From Hahnella aquatica (lineage in GTDB: Bacteria > Pseudomonadota > Gammaproteobacteria > Burkholderiales > Burkholderiaceae_A), in NCBI GenBank assembly GCA_965194505.1, contig OZ239144.1:434001-498000 (forward strand): a stretch of 64,000 nt of DNA, given 5' to 3'. The position numbers and the translations under genes are program-made. Of the stretch, positions 1 to 7,938 are shown in pieces. Positions within the stretch are counted from its first letter, which is position 1. The number at the start of each line of letters is the position of its first letter. The notes under the pieces are model-generated. The model saw only the letters and a program-made list of their open reading frames with translations, searched no databases and was not told the DNA's origin.

Positions 1-62
1 ATTTCGAGGTTCGCCGAGGCGGCAAGCCGATCGATCCGATGTCGGTCTTGCCGTCGCGCTAA
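1..62 (+). CDS. nlpD: C-terminal end of M23 peptidase / NlpD-like murein hydrolase activator (partial)
   Basis: Only the last 19 codons are present, read in the frame ending in TAA at 60-62. The peptide runs FEVRRGGKPIDPMSVLPSR. The pattern FE-hydrophobic-RR-x-GKP-hydrophobic-DP is the typical end of the LytM/M23 domain of NlpD-type lipoproteins, envelope proteins that activate amidases during cell separation. In Burkholderiales nlpD commonly lies upstream of the PolB-like exonuclease and rlmD seen next, which supports the call. The catalytic part lies outside the window, so it could be another M23 peptidase. Confidence 0.6.
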   Translation, partial: FEVRRGGKPIDPMSVLPSR

Positions 63-881
63 TTGACGCCCGTTCTCGTTTTCGACCTGGAGACGATCCC
101 CGATGTGGCGGGCATTCGTCGGCTGGGCCTGGCACCCGAGGGCCTGGATGATCGAGAGACGGTGGCCCATGTTCAGGCGGAGCGCGCTGCCAAAGGGCAG
201 GGCGAGTTCCTGCCGCTCTACCTGCAGCGCGTGCTCACCATTGGGTGCGCCTTTCGCGACCAAGAGGGCTTTCGCGTCAAGTGCCTGGGGGATGTCTTCG
301 GGGCGGAGGATGCCGACGAATCCCAGCGCATCCGACAATTCTTCAATGCGGTGGAGCGGCACGTCCCCCAGTTGGTGACGTGGAACGGCGGCGGCTTTGA
401 CCTCCCGGTGTTGCACCATCGGGCCATGCTGCATGGCATCGTGGCCCCCCAGTACTGGGACCAGGGCGACCACAACCGCGACTTCAAGTACAACAATTAC
501 CTGAGCCGCTACCACAGCCGTCACCTCGATCTCATGGATGTCCTGGCCAACTTCAGTGGTCGGGCCAACGCACCACTCGATGCCATGGCCCAGCTCTGTG
601 GATTTCCTGGCAAGCTCGGCGAAGACGGTGCCAAGGTCTGGGATGCCTTTCTCGATGGCCGCGCCGATGGCGTGGCGGCCTACTGTGAGACCGATGTGGT
701 CAACACCTATCTGCTCTATGTGCGTTTTCAGACCATGCGGGGCCAACTCTCCGCCGAGGCCGCCCGCGAGGAGATGCGCCTGGTTCGTGCGTCGCTCTCG
801 GCCAAGATTGGTCAGCCAGGAGAACTGCTCGAGGGCAATCATTGGACACGTTTCTTGGACGCCTGGACCACGGATCTCTGA
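63..881 (+). CDS. PolB-like 3'-5' exonuclease (DEDD fold, COG3298 type)
   Basis: A 272-residue predicted 3'-5' exonuclease related to the proofreading domain of family B DNA polymerases. The three exonuclease motifs are visible: Exo I as FDLET near residues 7-11, Exo II as WNGGGFDLPVL near 107-117, and Exo III as YCETDVVNTYLL near 204-215, giving the acidic residues for two-metal catalysis. No polymerase domain follows, so it is a stand-alone nuclease; its substrate is not known from the sequence. Translation starts at TTG directly abutting the TAA of the upstream gene. The neighbouring rlmD starts 2 bp after its stop, so the two are probably co-transcribed. Confidence 0.85.
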   Translation: MTPVLVFDLETIPDVAGIRRLGLAPEGLDDRETVAHVQAERAAKGQGEFLPLYLQRVLTIGCAFRDQEGFRVKCLGDVFGAEDADESQRIRQFFNAVERHVPQLVTWNGGGFDLPVLHHRAMLHGIVAPQYWDQGDHNRDFKYNNYLSRYHSRHLDLMDVLANFSGRANAPLDAMAQLCGFPGKLGEDGAKVWDAFLDGRADGVAAYCETDVVNTYLLYVRFQTMRGQLSAEAAREEMRLVRASLSAKIGQPGELLEGNHWTRFLDAWTTDL

Positions 882-883
882 GC

Positions 884-2317
884 ATGGGCCGCAGAACCAT
901 TGGAGCGCCCAAGCCGCTGCGGCGCATGGGGCCGCTTCGAATTGAGTCGGTTGACCTGGAGGCCCAGGGCATCGCGCGGCACGAGGGCAAGGTCGTCTTT
1001 GTGGCGGGCGGGCTCACCGGCGAGGATGTGATGGTCGAGGTGCTTCGCGAGCGACCGAGTTACATCAAGGCCCGGGCGGTGGAATGGCGCTCGCAATCTC
1101 CCGATCGGGCCACGCCGCCCTGTCCGCATTTCGGGGTGTGCGGTGGCTGCAGCATGCAGCATGCGACGCCCTCGGCCCAGGTGGCCATCAAGCAGCGTGT
1201 CCTCGAGGACAACCTCTGGCACATCGGCAAGCTTCGGCCCGCAGAGGTGCTCTCGCCAATCCGGGGGCCATCCTTGGGCTATCGGGCGCGCGCGCGGCTG
1301 TCGGTTCGGTGGGTCGACAAAAAAGGTGGGCTGCTCGTGGGCTTTCGCGAACGGGCCAGCAGTTATGTGGCGCAGATGGACACCTGTCGAGTCCTGCACC
1401 CTCGGGCGGCCAGACTGCTGCCCCTGCTGCGGGACTGCTTCGCGAGCCTGTCGACGGCCAGAGACATTCCGCAGGTCGAACTCGCCGTGGGCGAGGCGGA
1501 CGTGGCGGCCGTGCCCGGCGATGTCCTGGTCTGGGTCATCCGACACCTGGTCGCCTTGCCGCCTGGGGACGAGGCCACGCTTCAGGCGTTCGCCGATGTC
1601 CACGGGGTTGTCTTCTGGTCTCAGGCGGGTGGCCCGGCCACGGCCATGCCGCTGTGCTGGCCGGGCAAGTCCCGTGCAGACCCTGCAGCGATGCCTGGCC
1701 TGTTCTACGCCCTGCCGGCCTTCAGCATTCGGATGCCGTACTCGCCGGTCGACTTCACCCAGGTGAACTTTCAGATCAATCGCGTGCTGGTGTCCAGGGC
1801 CATCGGCCTGTTGGAGGTCTCGGATGCCCATCGCGTGGCAGATTTCTTCTGTGGCCTGGGCAATTTTTCGCTGGCCCTCGCGCGCCGGGCAGGTTCGGTG
1901 GTGGGCTATGAGGGGAGCGCCGCGCTCATTGCGCAGGCCGCACGGGTGTGCGAGGCGCATGGCCTGCAGGCACGGGCTCGGTTCGAGGCGGTGAACCTAT
2001 TCGAGATCGACCTTGCGTGGCTCCAAGGCCAGGGTGAGTTTGACCGCGTGCTTCTGGACCCACCCCGTGAGGGCGCGCAGGCCCTGTGCGAGGCCTATGC
2101 CGCCTGGTCTCTCGAAGGCGGAGGGCCGGATCGCATGGTCATGGTGTCTTGCAATCCGGCCACCCTGGCTCGAGATGCGGCCATTCTGGTGCATCAGGGG
2201 GCCTGGTCACTGGACCAGGCGGGCATTGTGAACATGTTCCCCCAAACGGCTCATGTGGAATCGATCGCCGTCTTCAAAAGAAAACCGGCCGAGGGCAGCG
2301 CCGCACGGCCGGTTTGA
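884..2317 (+). CDS. rlmD: 23S rRNA (uracil(1939)-C5)-methyltransferase RlmD
   Basis: A 477-residue SAM-dependent enzyme that makes 5-methyluridine at position 1939 of 23S rRNA. An N-terminal TRAM domain (IESVDLEAQGIARHEGKVVF) precedes the 4Fe-4S cysteines (CPHFGVCGGC and a later Cys in CRVLHP). The C-terminal Rossmann domain has the SAM loop FFCGLGNFSLALA, the LLDPPREG motif and the catalytic-Cys segment VSCNPATLARD. ATG 884 is preferred over the in-frame TTG at 842 because it lies 2 bp after the preceding stop and leaves the TRAM domain intact. The last codons form one arm of a terminator hairpin serving the convergent gene. Confidence 0.95.
   Translation: MGRRTIGAPKPLRRMGPLRIESVDLEAQGIARHEGKVVFVAGGLTGEDVMVEVLRERPSYIKARAVEWRSQSPDRATPPCPHFGVCGGCSMQHATPSAQVAIKQRVLEDNLWHIGKLRPAEVLSPIRGPSLGYRARARLSVRWVDKKGGLLVGFRERASSYVAQMDTCRVLHPRAARLLPLLRDCFASLSTARDIPQVELAVGEADVAAVPGDVLVWVIRHLVALPPGDEATLQAFADVHGVVFWSQAGGPATAMPLCWPGKSRADPAAMPGLFYALPAFSIRMPYSPVDFTQVNFQINRVLVSRAIGLLEVSDAHRVADFFCGLGNFSLALARRAGSVVGYEGSAALIAQAARVCEAHGLQARARFEAVNLFEIDLAWLQGQGEFDRVLLDPPREGAQALCEAYAAWSLEGGGPDRMVMVSCNPATLARDAAILVHQGAWSLDQAGIVNMFPQTAHVESIAVFKRKPAEGSAARPV
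2282..2315 (-). terminator. Rho-independent terminator for the minus-strand Bax inhibitor-1 gene, embedded in the rlmD 3' end
   Basis: A perfect 10-bp inverted repeat, AAACCGGCCG at 2282-2291 and CGGCCGGTTT at 2306-2315, encloses a 14-nt loop that can pair further. Read on the minus strand the stem is followed by TTTTCTTTT, the U-rich tail of an intrinsic terminator. It therefore ends transcription from the gene at 2335-3033, although it lies in the last rlmD codons. Confidence 0.7.
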
Positions 2318-2334
2318 GCGGTTGGTGCAGAGAC

Positions 2335-3033
2335 TTACTCGCGACTGCCACCGCCAAAGAGCGACACCAGCAGCACGACCAGGTTGCTGAAGATGTTGTA
2401 GACGCTCAGGTAGACCGACAAGGTGGCACTGACATAGTTGGTTTCACCACCGTTGACGATGCGCTGAAGGTCGACCAGCAGGAAGACCGAGAAGATCACC
2501 ACGGCCAGCAGAGAGATGGTGAGCATCAGGGCCGGCATCTGCAGCCAGATGTTGGCAATCGAGGCCACGATCAGCAGGAGCACGCCCAAGAACAGGAATT
2601 TGCTCATGCTGCTGAGGTCCTTCTTGACGACCGTGGACAGTGAGGCCATGCCAAAGAAGATGACACCGGTTCCACCCGCGGCCACGGCGATGATCTGGCC
2701 GCCGTTGCCCATTCCAAGGGCCACGCTCAGGATGCGGGAGAGCATCAGGCCCATGAAGAAGGTGAAGCCCAGCAGCAGGTAGACGCCCACCACGCTGTGC
2801 TTGGTGCGCTCAATGCCATAGAAGAAGGCAAAGGCAATTCCCATGAAGAGCAGCATGCTGATGAGCGGGCTGCCCTCGAACAGCGAGAAGCCCACTGACA
2901 TGCCCACCCAAGCGCCCAGCAAGGTGGGCACCATGGTGGCGGCCAGCATGAGGTAGGTGTTGCGCAGGACACGGTTCTGACCCGCGCTTTGGACGCGGCC
3001 AGTGGACTGCAGGTCATTCAGTTGCGGGATCAT
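2335..3033 (-). CDS. Bax inhibitor-1 / YccA family inner-membrane protein
   Basis: A 232-residue protein of seven hydrophobic segments after a short polar N-terminus (MIPQLNDLQSTGRVQS), typical of bacterial UPF0005/YccA (TMBIM) proteins. E. coli YccA interacts with FtsH, and an ftsH gene lies elsewhere in this window, but no link is shown here. A good ribosome binding site (AAAGGAG, complement of 3044-3050) precedes the ATG. It faces rlmD convergently with a shared hairpin and is divergent from ndk. Ion-channel or protease-modulating roles are family knowledge only. Confidence 0.85.
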   Translation of the reverse strand: MIPQLNDLQSTGRVQSAGQNRVLRNTYLMLAATMVPTLLGAWVGMSVGFSLFEGSPLISMLLFMGIAFAFFYGIERTKHSVVGVYLLLGFTFFMGLMLSRILSVALGMGNGGQIIAVAAGGTGVIFFGMASLSTVVKKDLSSMSKFLFLGVLLLIVASIANIWLQMPALMLTISLLAVVIFSVFLLVDLQRIVNGGETNYVSATLSVYLSVYNIFSNLVVLLVSLFGGGSRE

Positions 3034-3048
3034 TGCGAAAGTTCTCCT

Positions 3049-3077
3049 TTAAGAGATGTGATTCCAGCCTCTATAAT
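3049..3077 (+). promoter_or_regulatory. Predicted sigma-70 promoter for ndk
   Basis: TTAAGA (3049-3054) and a perfect TATAAT (3072-3077) are separated by 17 bp. Transcription would start near 3084 and leave about 105 nt of leader before ndk. The -35 box overlaps the ribosome binding site of the divergent gene. Confidence 0.55.
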
Positions 3078-3190
3078 CTCAGGTTTAGTTGACAAATCAA
3101 GGCATTTTGCTTTGATTACAACCCAAGCCCATGGGTTTTAGACGGGGTTTGGGTCAAATAATTCCAACCGTTTTCAAGAAAGTGACTGTC

Positions 3191-3619
3191 ATGCCAGTGG
3201 AGCGCACCCTGTCCATCATCAAGCCCGACGCCGTGGCCAAGAATGTCATCGGCGAGATCTATTCACGTTTTGAGAAGGCGGGCCTGAGGGTGGTCGCTGC
3301 CCAGATGATGCATCTGTCTCGGGCGCAGGCCGAGGGCTTCTATGCCGTCCACCGTGAGCGTCCCTTTTTCAAAGACCTTGTCGACTTCATGGTTTCTGGG
3401 CCTGTGATGATCCAGGTGCTCGAGGGCGAGGGGGCCATCGCCAAGAACCGCGACCTGATGGGCGCCACCGACCCCAAGAAGGCCGCGGCAGGCACCATCC
3501 GAGCCGACTTCGCAGACAGCATCGATGCCAACGCCGTGCACGGCTCCGATGGCCCCGAGACGGCCCAGCAAGAGATCGCCTTCTTCTTCTCCGGCTTGTC
3601 GGTCCACCATCGGGGGTAA
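3191..3619 (+). CDS. ndk: Nucleoside diphosphate kinase
   Basis: A 142-residue enzyme that transfers the gamma-phosphate from NTPs to NDPs through a phosphohistidine. It starts MPVERTLSIIKPDAV, contains the NDK active-site pattern NAVHGSDGPETA with the phosphorylated His near residue 118, and has the usual bacterial length. ATG 3191 gives the conserved N-terminus; the frame stays open 20 codons further upstream, but that stretch is not family-like. It heads the ndk-rlmN-ispG-hisS string. Its stop is followed 31 bp later by rlmN. Confidence 0.96.
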   Translation: MPVERTLSIIKPDAVAKNVIGEIYSRFEKAGLRVVAAQMMHLSRAQAEGFYAVHRERPFFKDLVDFMVSGPVMIQVLEGEGAIAKNRDLMGATDPKKAAAGTIRADFADSIDANAVHGSDGPETAQQEIAFFFSGLSVHHRG

Positions 3620-3650
3620 GGCGCTCGGGCCCGGTCCGGCGGGAACGCTC

Positions 3651-4733
3651 ATGGTGAACCTCTTGGACTTCGGGCCCCAGGCCCTTCGTGATTGGGTGGT
3701 GTCGATCGGGGAAAAACCCTTTCGGGCCACCCAGCTTCAGAAGTGGTTGCATCAGTCATGCGCCACCGATTTCGAGGACATGACCAATCTGGCCAAGGCG
3801 TTCAGGGGGAGCCTGGCGGACATCGCCGAGATTCGCTCGCTGCCGGTCTTGGCGGACCAAACTGCCGCCGATGGCACCCGGAAATGGCTGCTCGATGCCG
3901 GACAGTCCAATGCCATCGAGACCGTCGTTATTCCCGAGGACGATCGCGGCACCCTGTGCATCTCTTCTCAGGCCGGCTGCGCCGTCAACTGCCGTTTCTG
4001 CTCCACGGGCCATCAGGGGTTTGCTCGAAACCTCACGACCGCTGAAATCATTGGTCAGCTGCACATGGCCAACCGGCTGCTGGAGCGGCCAGTGACCAAT
4101 GTGGTGATGATGGGCATGGGCGAGCCGCTGCTGAATTTCGATGCGGTCTTGCCGGCGCTCGAACTCATGCTCGATGACAACGCCTACGGTCTGTCGCGCA
4201 GGCGGGTGACAGTCTCGACCTCGGGCGTCGTGCCCATGATGGATCGACTTGCCCAGGCCTGTCCGGTGGCCCTGGCGGTGTCGCTTCACGCCTCCACCGA
4301 TGCCCTTCGCAACGAACTTGTGCCCCTGAATCAGAAGTACCCGTTGGCGGAGCTCATGTCGGCCTGTCGCCGATATCTCGAGGTCGCTCCCCGAGACTTC
4401 ATTACTTTTGAATACGTGATGCTCGAGGGCATCAACGATTCAGCGGAGCAGGCCTGGGCACTGATCGACCTGGTCACTCGCGAGGCGGTGTCCTGCAAGT
4501 TCAACCTCATTCCTTTTAATCCATTTCCGGGCTCAGGCCTGAAGCGCTCGCGGCCGGAGACGATCCGCATGTTCGCGAACATTCTCACGGAGGCCGGCTT
4601 TGTGACGACCATTCGCCGAACCCGCGGCGATGACATCGATGCGGCCTGTGGCCAGCTCGCGGGTGCAGTCCAAGACCGAACCCATGTCCAACAGCGCATC
4701 CAAATCCAACGCGAGGTGAGCCGTCATGTCTAG
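3651..4733 (+). CDS. rlmN: Dual-specificity 23S rRNA/tRNA (adenine-C2)-methyltransferase RlmN
   Basis: A 360-residue radical-SAM enzyme forming 2-methyladenosine in 23S rRNA (A2503) and some tRNAs. The radical-SAM motif CAVNCRFC is in the context QAGCAVNCRFCSTG, and the resolving cysteine near the C-terminus lies in ACGQLAG. MMGMGEPLLNFD and SLHASTDALRN are further family signatures. ATG 3651 gives the expected start (MVNLLDFGPQ). In related genomes pilF and rodZ commonly lie between rlmN and ispG; here ispG overlaps the rlmN end by 8 bp and both are missing. Confidence 0.96.
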   Translation: MVNLLDFGPQALRDWVVSIGEKPFRATQLQKWLHQSCATDFEDMTNLAKAFRGSLADIAEIRSLPVLADQTAADGTRKWLLDAGQSNAIETVVIPEDDRGTLCISSQAGCAVNCRFCSTGHQGFARNLTTAEIIGQLHMANRLLERPVTNVVMMGMGEPLLNFDAVLPALELMLDDNAYGLSRRRVTVSTSGVVPMMDRLAQACPVALAVSLHASTDALRNELVPLNQKYPLAELMSACRRYLEVAPRDFITFEYVMLEGINDSAEQAWALIDLVTREAVSCKFNLIPFNPFPGSGLKRSRPETIRMFANILTEAGFVTTIRRTRGDDIDAACGQLAGAVQDRTHVQQRIQIQREVSRHV

Positions 4734-5973
4734 CCAGCCTTTTGCCTGCGGCCCTGCCGAGCGACGCATCACGCAGCAGGTGCATGTCACCTGGGGAAGC
4801 AGCCATGTCTCAATTGGCGGGGGTGCGCCCGTGGTGGTGCAGTCCATGACGAACACCGACACGGCCGATGCCATCGGCACGGCCATACAGGTCAGAGACC
4901 TGGCCTTTGCAGGCTCGGAGCTCGTTCGCATCACGGTCAATACGCTGGAGGCAGCCGAGGCGGTTCCGGCCATCCGCGATCAGCTCGACAAAATGAACTG
5001 CCAGGTTCCCTTGGTCGGCGACTTCCACTTCAACGGGCACAAGCTGCTGGCCCAGGTGCCTGCATGCGCCGAGGCGCTCTCCAAGTATCGAATCAACCCA
5101 GGCAATGTTGGCCGCGGCAGCAAGCGCGACACGCAGTTCGGCGCCATGATCGAGGCCGCCCAGCGGCATGGCAGGCCAGTTCGAATTGGCGTGAACTGGG
5201 GCAGCCTCGACCAAGACCTGCTGGCCCGGCTCATGGATGAAAATGCGGGCCGGCCCGAGCCCTGGGATGCGCAGGCCGTGATGCGTGAAGCCTTGGTGAC
5301 ATCCGCCATCGAGAGCGCAGAGCAGGCGGTCCAGTGGGGCATGGGCCGCGACCGAATCACCCTGTCGGCCAAGGTGTCTGCGGTTCAAGACCTGATCTCT
5401 GTCTATCGCGCCCTGTCTCGGCGCACCGACTTCCCACTGCACCTGGGCCTCACCGAGGCTGGGATGGGCAGCAAGGGCATTGTGTCCTCCTCCGCGGCCA
5501 TGGGCGTGCTGCTGCAAGAGGGCATCGGCGACACCATTCGGGTCTCCCTCACGCCAGAGCCTGGTGGCGATCGGCGCAAGGAAGTGGTGGTGGCCCAAGA
5601 GATGCTTCAGGTCTTGGGCCTGCGGGCCTTCACGCCCTTGGTGATTGCCTGCCCGGGCTGTGGCCGAACCACCTCGACGTTCTTCCAGGAATTGGCCGAC
5701 AAGGTGCAGGTCTATCTCCGGGATCAAATGCCGGTCTGGCGCAGGCAGTACCCGGGTGTGGAGTCGATGAATGTGGCGGTCATGGGCTGCGTGGTCAACG
5801 GGCCTGGCGAGAGCAAGCACGCCAATATCGGCATCTCGCTGCCGGGCACGGGCGAGCAGCCCGTGGCGCCGGTCTACATTGATGGCGAGCGGGGCCCCAC
5901 ACTCAAGGGCGATCGCATTGCCGAGGAGTTTCAGGCGCTCATCGAGGATTACGTGGTGAGGCGCTACGGCTGA
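4726..5973 (+). CDS. ispG: 4-hydroxy-3-methylbut-2-enyl diphosphate synthase (flavodoxin), IspG/GcpE
   Basis: A 415-residue 4Fe-4S enzyme of the MEP isoprenoid pathway; it converts MEcPP to HMBPP. Cluster ligands are seen in CPGCGRTT (near residues 309-316) and CVVNGPGE (near 352-359). N-terminal TIM-barrel signatures include VQSMTNTDTAD and RINPGNVGRGS. The start overlaps the rlmN stop and the stop overlaps hisS by one base (TGATG), which indicates translational coupling. Confidence 0.96.
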   Translation: MSSQPFACGPAERRITQQVHVTWGSSHVSIGGGAPVVVQSMTNTDTADAIGTAIQVRDLAFAGSELVRITVNTLEAAEAVPAIRDQLDKMNCQVPLVGDFHFNGHKLLAQVPACAEALSKYRINPGNVGRGSKRDTQFGAMIEAAQRHGRPVRIGVNWGSLDQDLLARLMDENAGRPEPWDAQAVMREALVTSAIESAEQAVQWGMGRDRITLSAKVSAVQDLISVYRALSRRTDFPLHLGLTEAGMGSKGIVSSSAAMGVLLQEGIGDTIRVSLTPEPGGDRRKEVVVAQEMLQVLGLRAFTPLVIACPGCGRTTSTFFQELADKVQVYLRDQMPVWRRQYPGVESMNVAVMGCVVNGPGESKHANIGISLPGTGEQPVAPVYIDGERGPTLKGDRIAEEFQALIEDYVVRRYG

Positions 5974-7295
5974 TGGACAAACTGGTGGGCGTGAAGGGCA
6001 TGAACGATCTGCTCCCGGAGCAGATGCGCCAGTGGGAGCGGCTGGAGGCCGCCGTGGCCGAGACCTTTCGGCTCTATGGCTATGCCGCCATCCGAACCCC
6101 GATTTTGGAGCCCACCGCCTTGTTCGTGCGCGGCATTGGCGAGGTCACCGACATCGTCGAAAAAGAGATGTACACCTTCACCGATGCCCTCAATGGTGAG
6201 CAGCTCACGCTTCGGCCCGAGAACACGGCAGCCGTGGTGCGCTCGGTGATTGAGCACAACCTGCTCTACGACGGCCCACGGCGCCTCTGGTACTTCGGCC
6301 CCATGTTTCGCCACGAGCGTCCTCAGAAGGGGCGGTATCGGCAGTTCTATCAGTTTGGCGTGGAGGCCCTGGGCATGGCTGAGCCCGAGGTCGATGCCGA
6401 GCAGCTGCTCATGATCTGGCGTCTCTGGGATCGCCTCGGCATTGCGCCAGCAGACCGGCCTCAACTGCAATTGAACTCCCTGGGCTGCACCGAGGAGCGG
6501 CTGGCCCACCGTGCGGCCTTGGTCGAGCACTTCACGCGCCATGCGGGCCTACTCGATGAAGACGCCAAGCGACGCCTGCAGACCAATCCCTTGCGCATCC
6601 TGGACACGAAGAACCCGGCCATGGCCGAGGTGGTGCAGGGCGCGCCCACCCTCGATGCGTTTTTGGGGGAGGCTTCGCGCACCCATCAAGACCGTGTCTG
6701 CCAGGCACTCGCCGATGCGGGTGTTCCGTTTGTCATGAACCCTCGCCTGGTGCGCGGGCTCGATTACTACAACCTCACCGTGTTCGAATGGGTCACGGAT
6801 CGACTCGGCTCGCAGGGCACGGTCTGCGGGGGCGGACGCTACGATGGGCTGGTGGCCCAGATGGGTGGCAAGCCAGCGCCGGCCTGCGGCCTGGCCCTGG
6901 GTGCAGAGCGACTCCTCGCGCTTCTGGAGGAGGTAGCGCCCATGGCGCCTGCGGCCCCCTTGGATGTCTATCTGGTGAATTGGGGCGACGAGGCTGCCGC
7001 GGGTGGCCTGCGGGCCATGTCGGTGGCCGAGACCTTGCGCGCCCAGGGGCTGCGGGTGCTCATGCACACCGGTGGCCAGACTGTGAAGTCTCAAATGAAG
7101 AAGGCCGATGCCAGTGGCGCAGCCTTCGCAGTGATTCTCGGAGAGGCCGAGCGTGCGGCTGGCCTCGTGGCGGTCAAGCCACTGCGTGGCGACCGAGAGG
7201 GCGGGCTGGCCCAGCAGACGTTGGCGCCATCCGAGGCCGCTGGCCTGATTCGACGTGAATTGGTTTCTCAAGGAGGCAGTGACCGTGCGGGATGA
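5973..7295 (+). CDS. hisS: Histidyl-tRNA synthetase
   Basis: A 440-residue class II aminoacyl-tRNA synthetase. Motif 1 lies in the N-terminal segment starting KGMNDLLPEQM. LTLRPENTAAVVR, the motif 2 region MFRHERPQKGRYRQF, and the HisRS-specific GLDYYNLTVFEW and CGGGRYDGL follow. Motif 3 is ACGLALGAERLLALL. A C-terminal anticodon-binding domain follows. The second histidyl-synthetase-like gene in the window, hisZ, is the regulatory paralogue. The 3' end overlaps yfgM by 11 bp. Confidence 0.97.
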   Translation: MDKLVGVKGMNDLLPEQMRQWERLEAAVAETFRLYGYAAIRTPILEPTALFVRGIGEVTDIVEKEMYTFTDALNGEQLTLRPENTAAVVRSVIEHNLLYDGPRRLWYFGPMFRHERPQKGRYRQFYQFGVEALGMAEPEVDAEQLLMIWRLWDRLGIAPADRPQLQLNSLGCTEERLAHRAALVEHFTRHAGLLDEDAKRRLQTNPLRILDTKNPAMAEVVQGAPTLDAFLGEASRTHQDRVCQALADAGVPFVMNPRLVRGLDYYNLTVFEWVTDRLGSQGTVCGGGRYDGLVAQMGGKPAPACGLALGAERLLALLEEVAPMAPAAPLDVYLVNWGDEAAAGGLRAMSVAETLRAQGLRVLMHTGGQTVKSQMKKADASGAAFAVILGEAERAAGLVAVKPLRGDREGGLAQQTLAPSEAAGLIRRELVSQGGSDRAG

Positions 7296-7938
7296 TCTCG
7301 AGCAACAGGAACAAATGGACGCCCTGCGGGGCTTCTGGCGTGAGAACCGTCGCTGGATTCTCTCGGTGTTCATTGTGATTGGTGGTGGCTGGGCGGGTTA
7401 CCAGGGCTTCCTCGCCTGGCAGGGCAGTCGGGCCGTGGCGGCCACGCAAATGCTCGAGCGCATGGAGGCTGCGCTGGCTGCCGACAAGCTCGAGGAGGCC
7501 GAGGCCCATGGCCTGCTCCTTCTGAAGGAGCATGGCAGCTCCACCCATGCGAGCCTGGCTGCCTTGCGGCTTGCACGTGTTCATGTGGCCAGCGGTGCCC
7601 TCGACAAGGCACTGCCCATGCTGGCCCATGCAGCCAAGAGCTCCGATGACTCCATCGCCTGGATTGCCCGCGTGCGTGCAGCCACGGTGCTCATGGACCT
7701 TGACCGATTGCCAGACGCCCTTCAGCAGTTGGAGGGTGAGCCGCCCGCGGCCGCACTGGGCATGGTGCAGGATCGTCGAGGCGATGTGCTCTCGCTCATG
7801 AAGCGTTGGGATGAGGCCCGGTCTGCATGGGAGGCTGCACAGAAGGCCCTGCAGGCCAATGCCGAAGACGCGCGAGGCGCTGAGTTGGTGGCGCGTAAAC
7901 TCGCGTCATTGGACGCCTTTGCCCAAACAGGACAATGA
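7285..7938 (+). CDS. YfgM-like TPR-domain inner-membrane protein (ancillary SecYEG translocon subunit family)
   Basis: A 217-residue protein with a cytoplasmic N-terminus (RDDLEQQEQMDALRGFW), one membrane segment (WILSVFIVIGGGWAGYQGF, near residues 22-40) and a periplasmic helical region with TPR-like repeats. YfgM of E. coli works with PpiD at the Sec translocon; the gene is regularly found between hisS and bamB, as here. GTG 7285 is chosen because AAGGAGG lies 8 nt upstream and the family N-terminus begins there; an in-frame GTG at 7255 lacks support. Its stop overlaps the bamB start as ATGA. Confidence 0.85.
   Translation: MRDDLEQQEQMDALRGFWRENRRWILSVFIVIGGGWAGYQGFLAWQGSRAVAATQMLERMEAALAADKLEEAEAHGLLLLKEHGSSTHASLAALRLARVHVASGALDKALPMLAHAAKSSDDSIAWIARVRAATVLMDLDRLPDALQQLEGEPPAAALGMVQDRRGDVLSLMKRWDEARSAWEAAQKALQANAEDARGAELVARKLASLDAFAQTGQ

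Noticed and set aside
839..1960. 373-codon open frame antisense to rlmD
   Set aside because: The plus strand encodes a complete RlmD with catalytic motifs. GC-rich genes routinely leave long open antisense frames; the antisense product is Arg/His/Gly-rich with no recognisable motif.
3089..3094. TTGACA upstream of ndk as a -35 element
   Set aside because: The sequence 16-18 bp downstream has no acceptable -10. The TTAAGA/TATAAT pair just upstream fits better.
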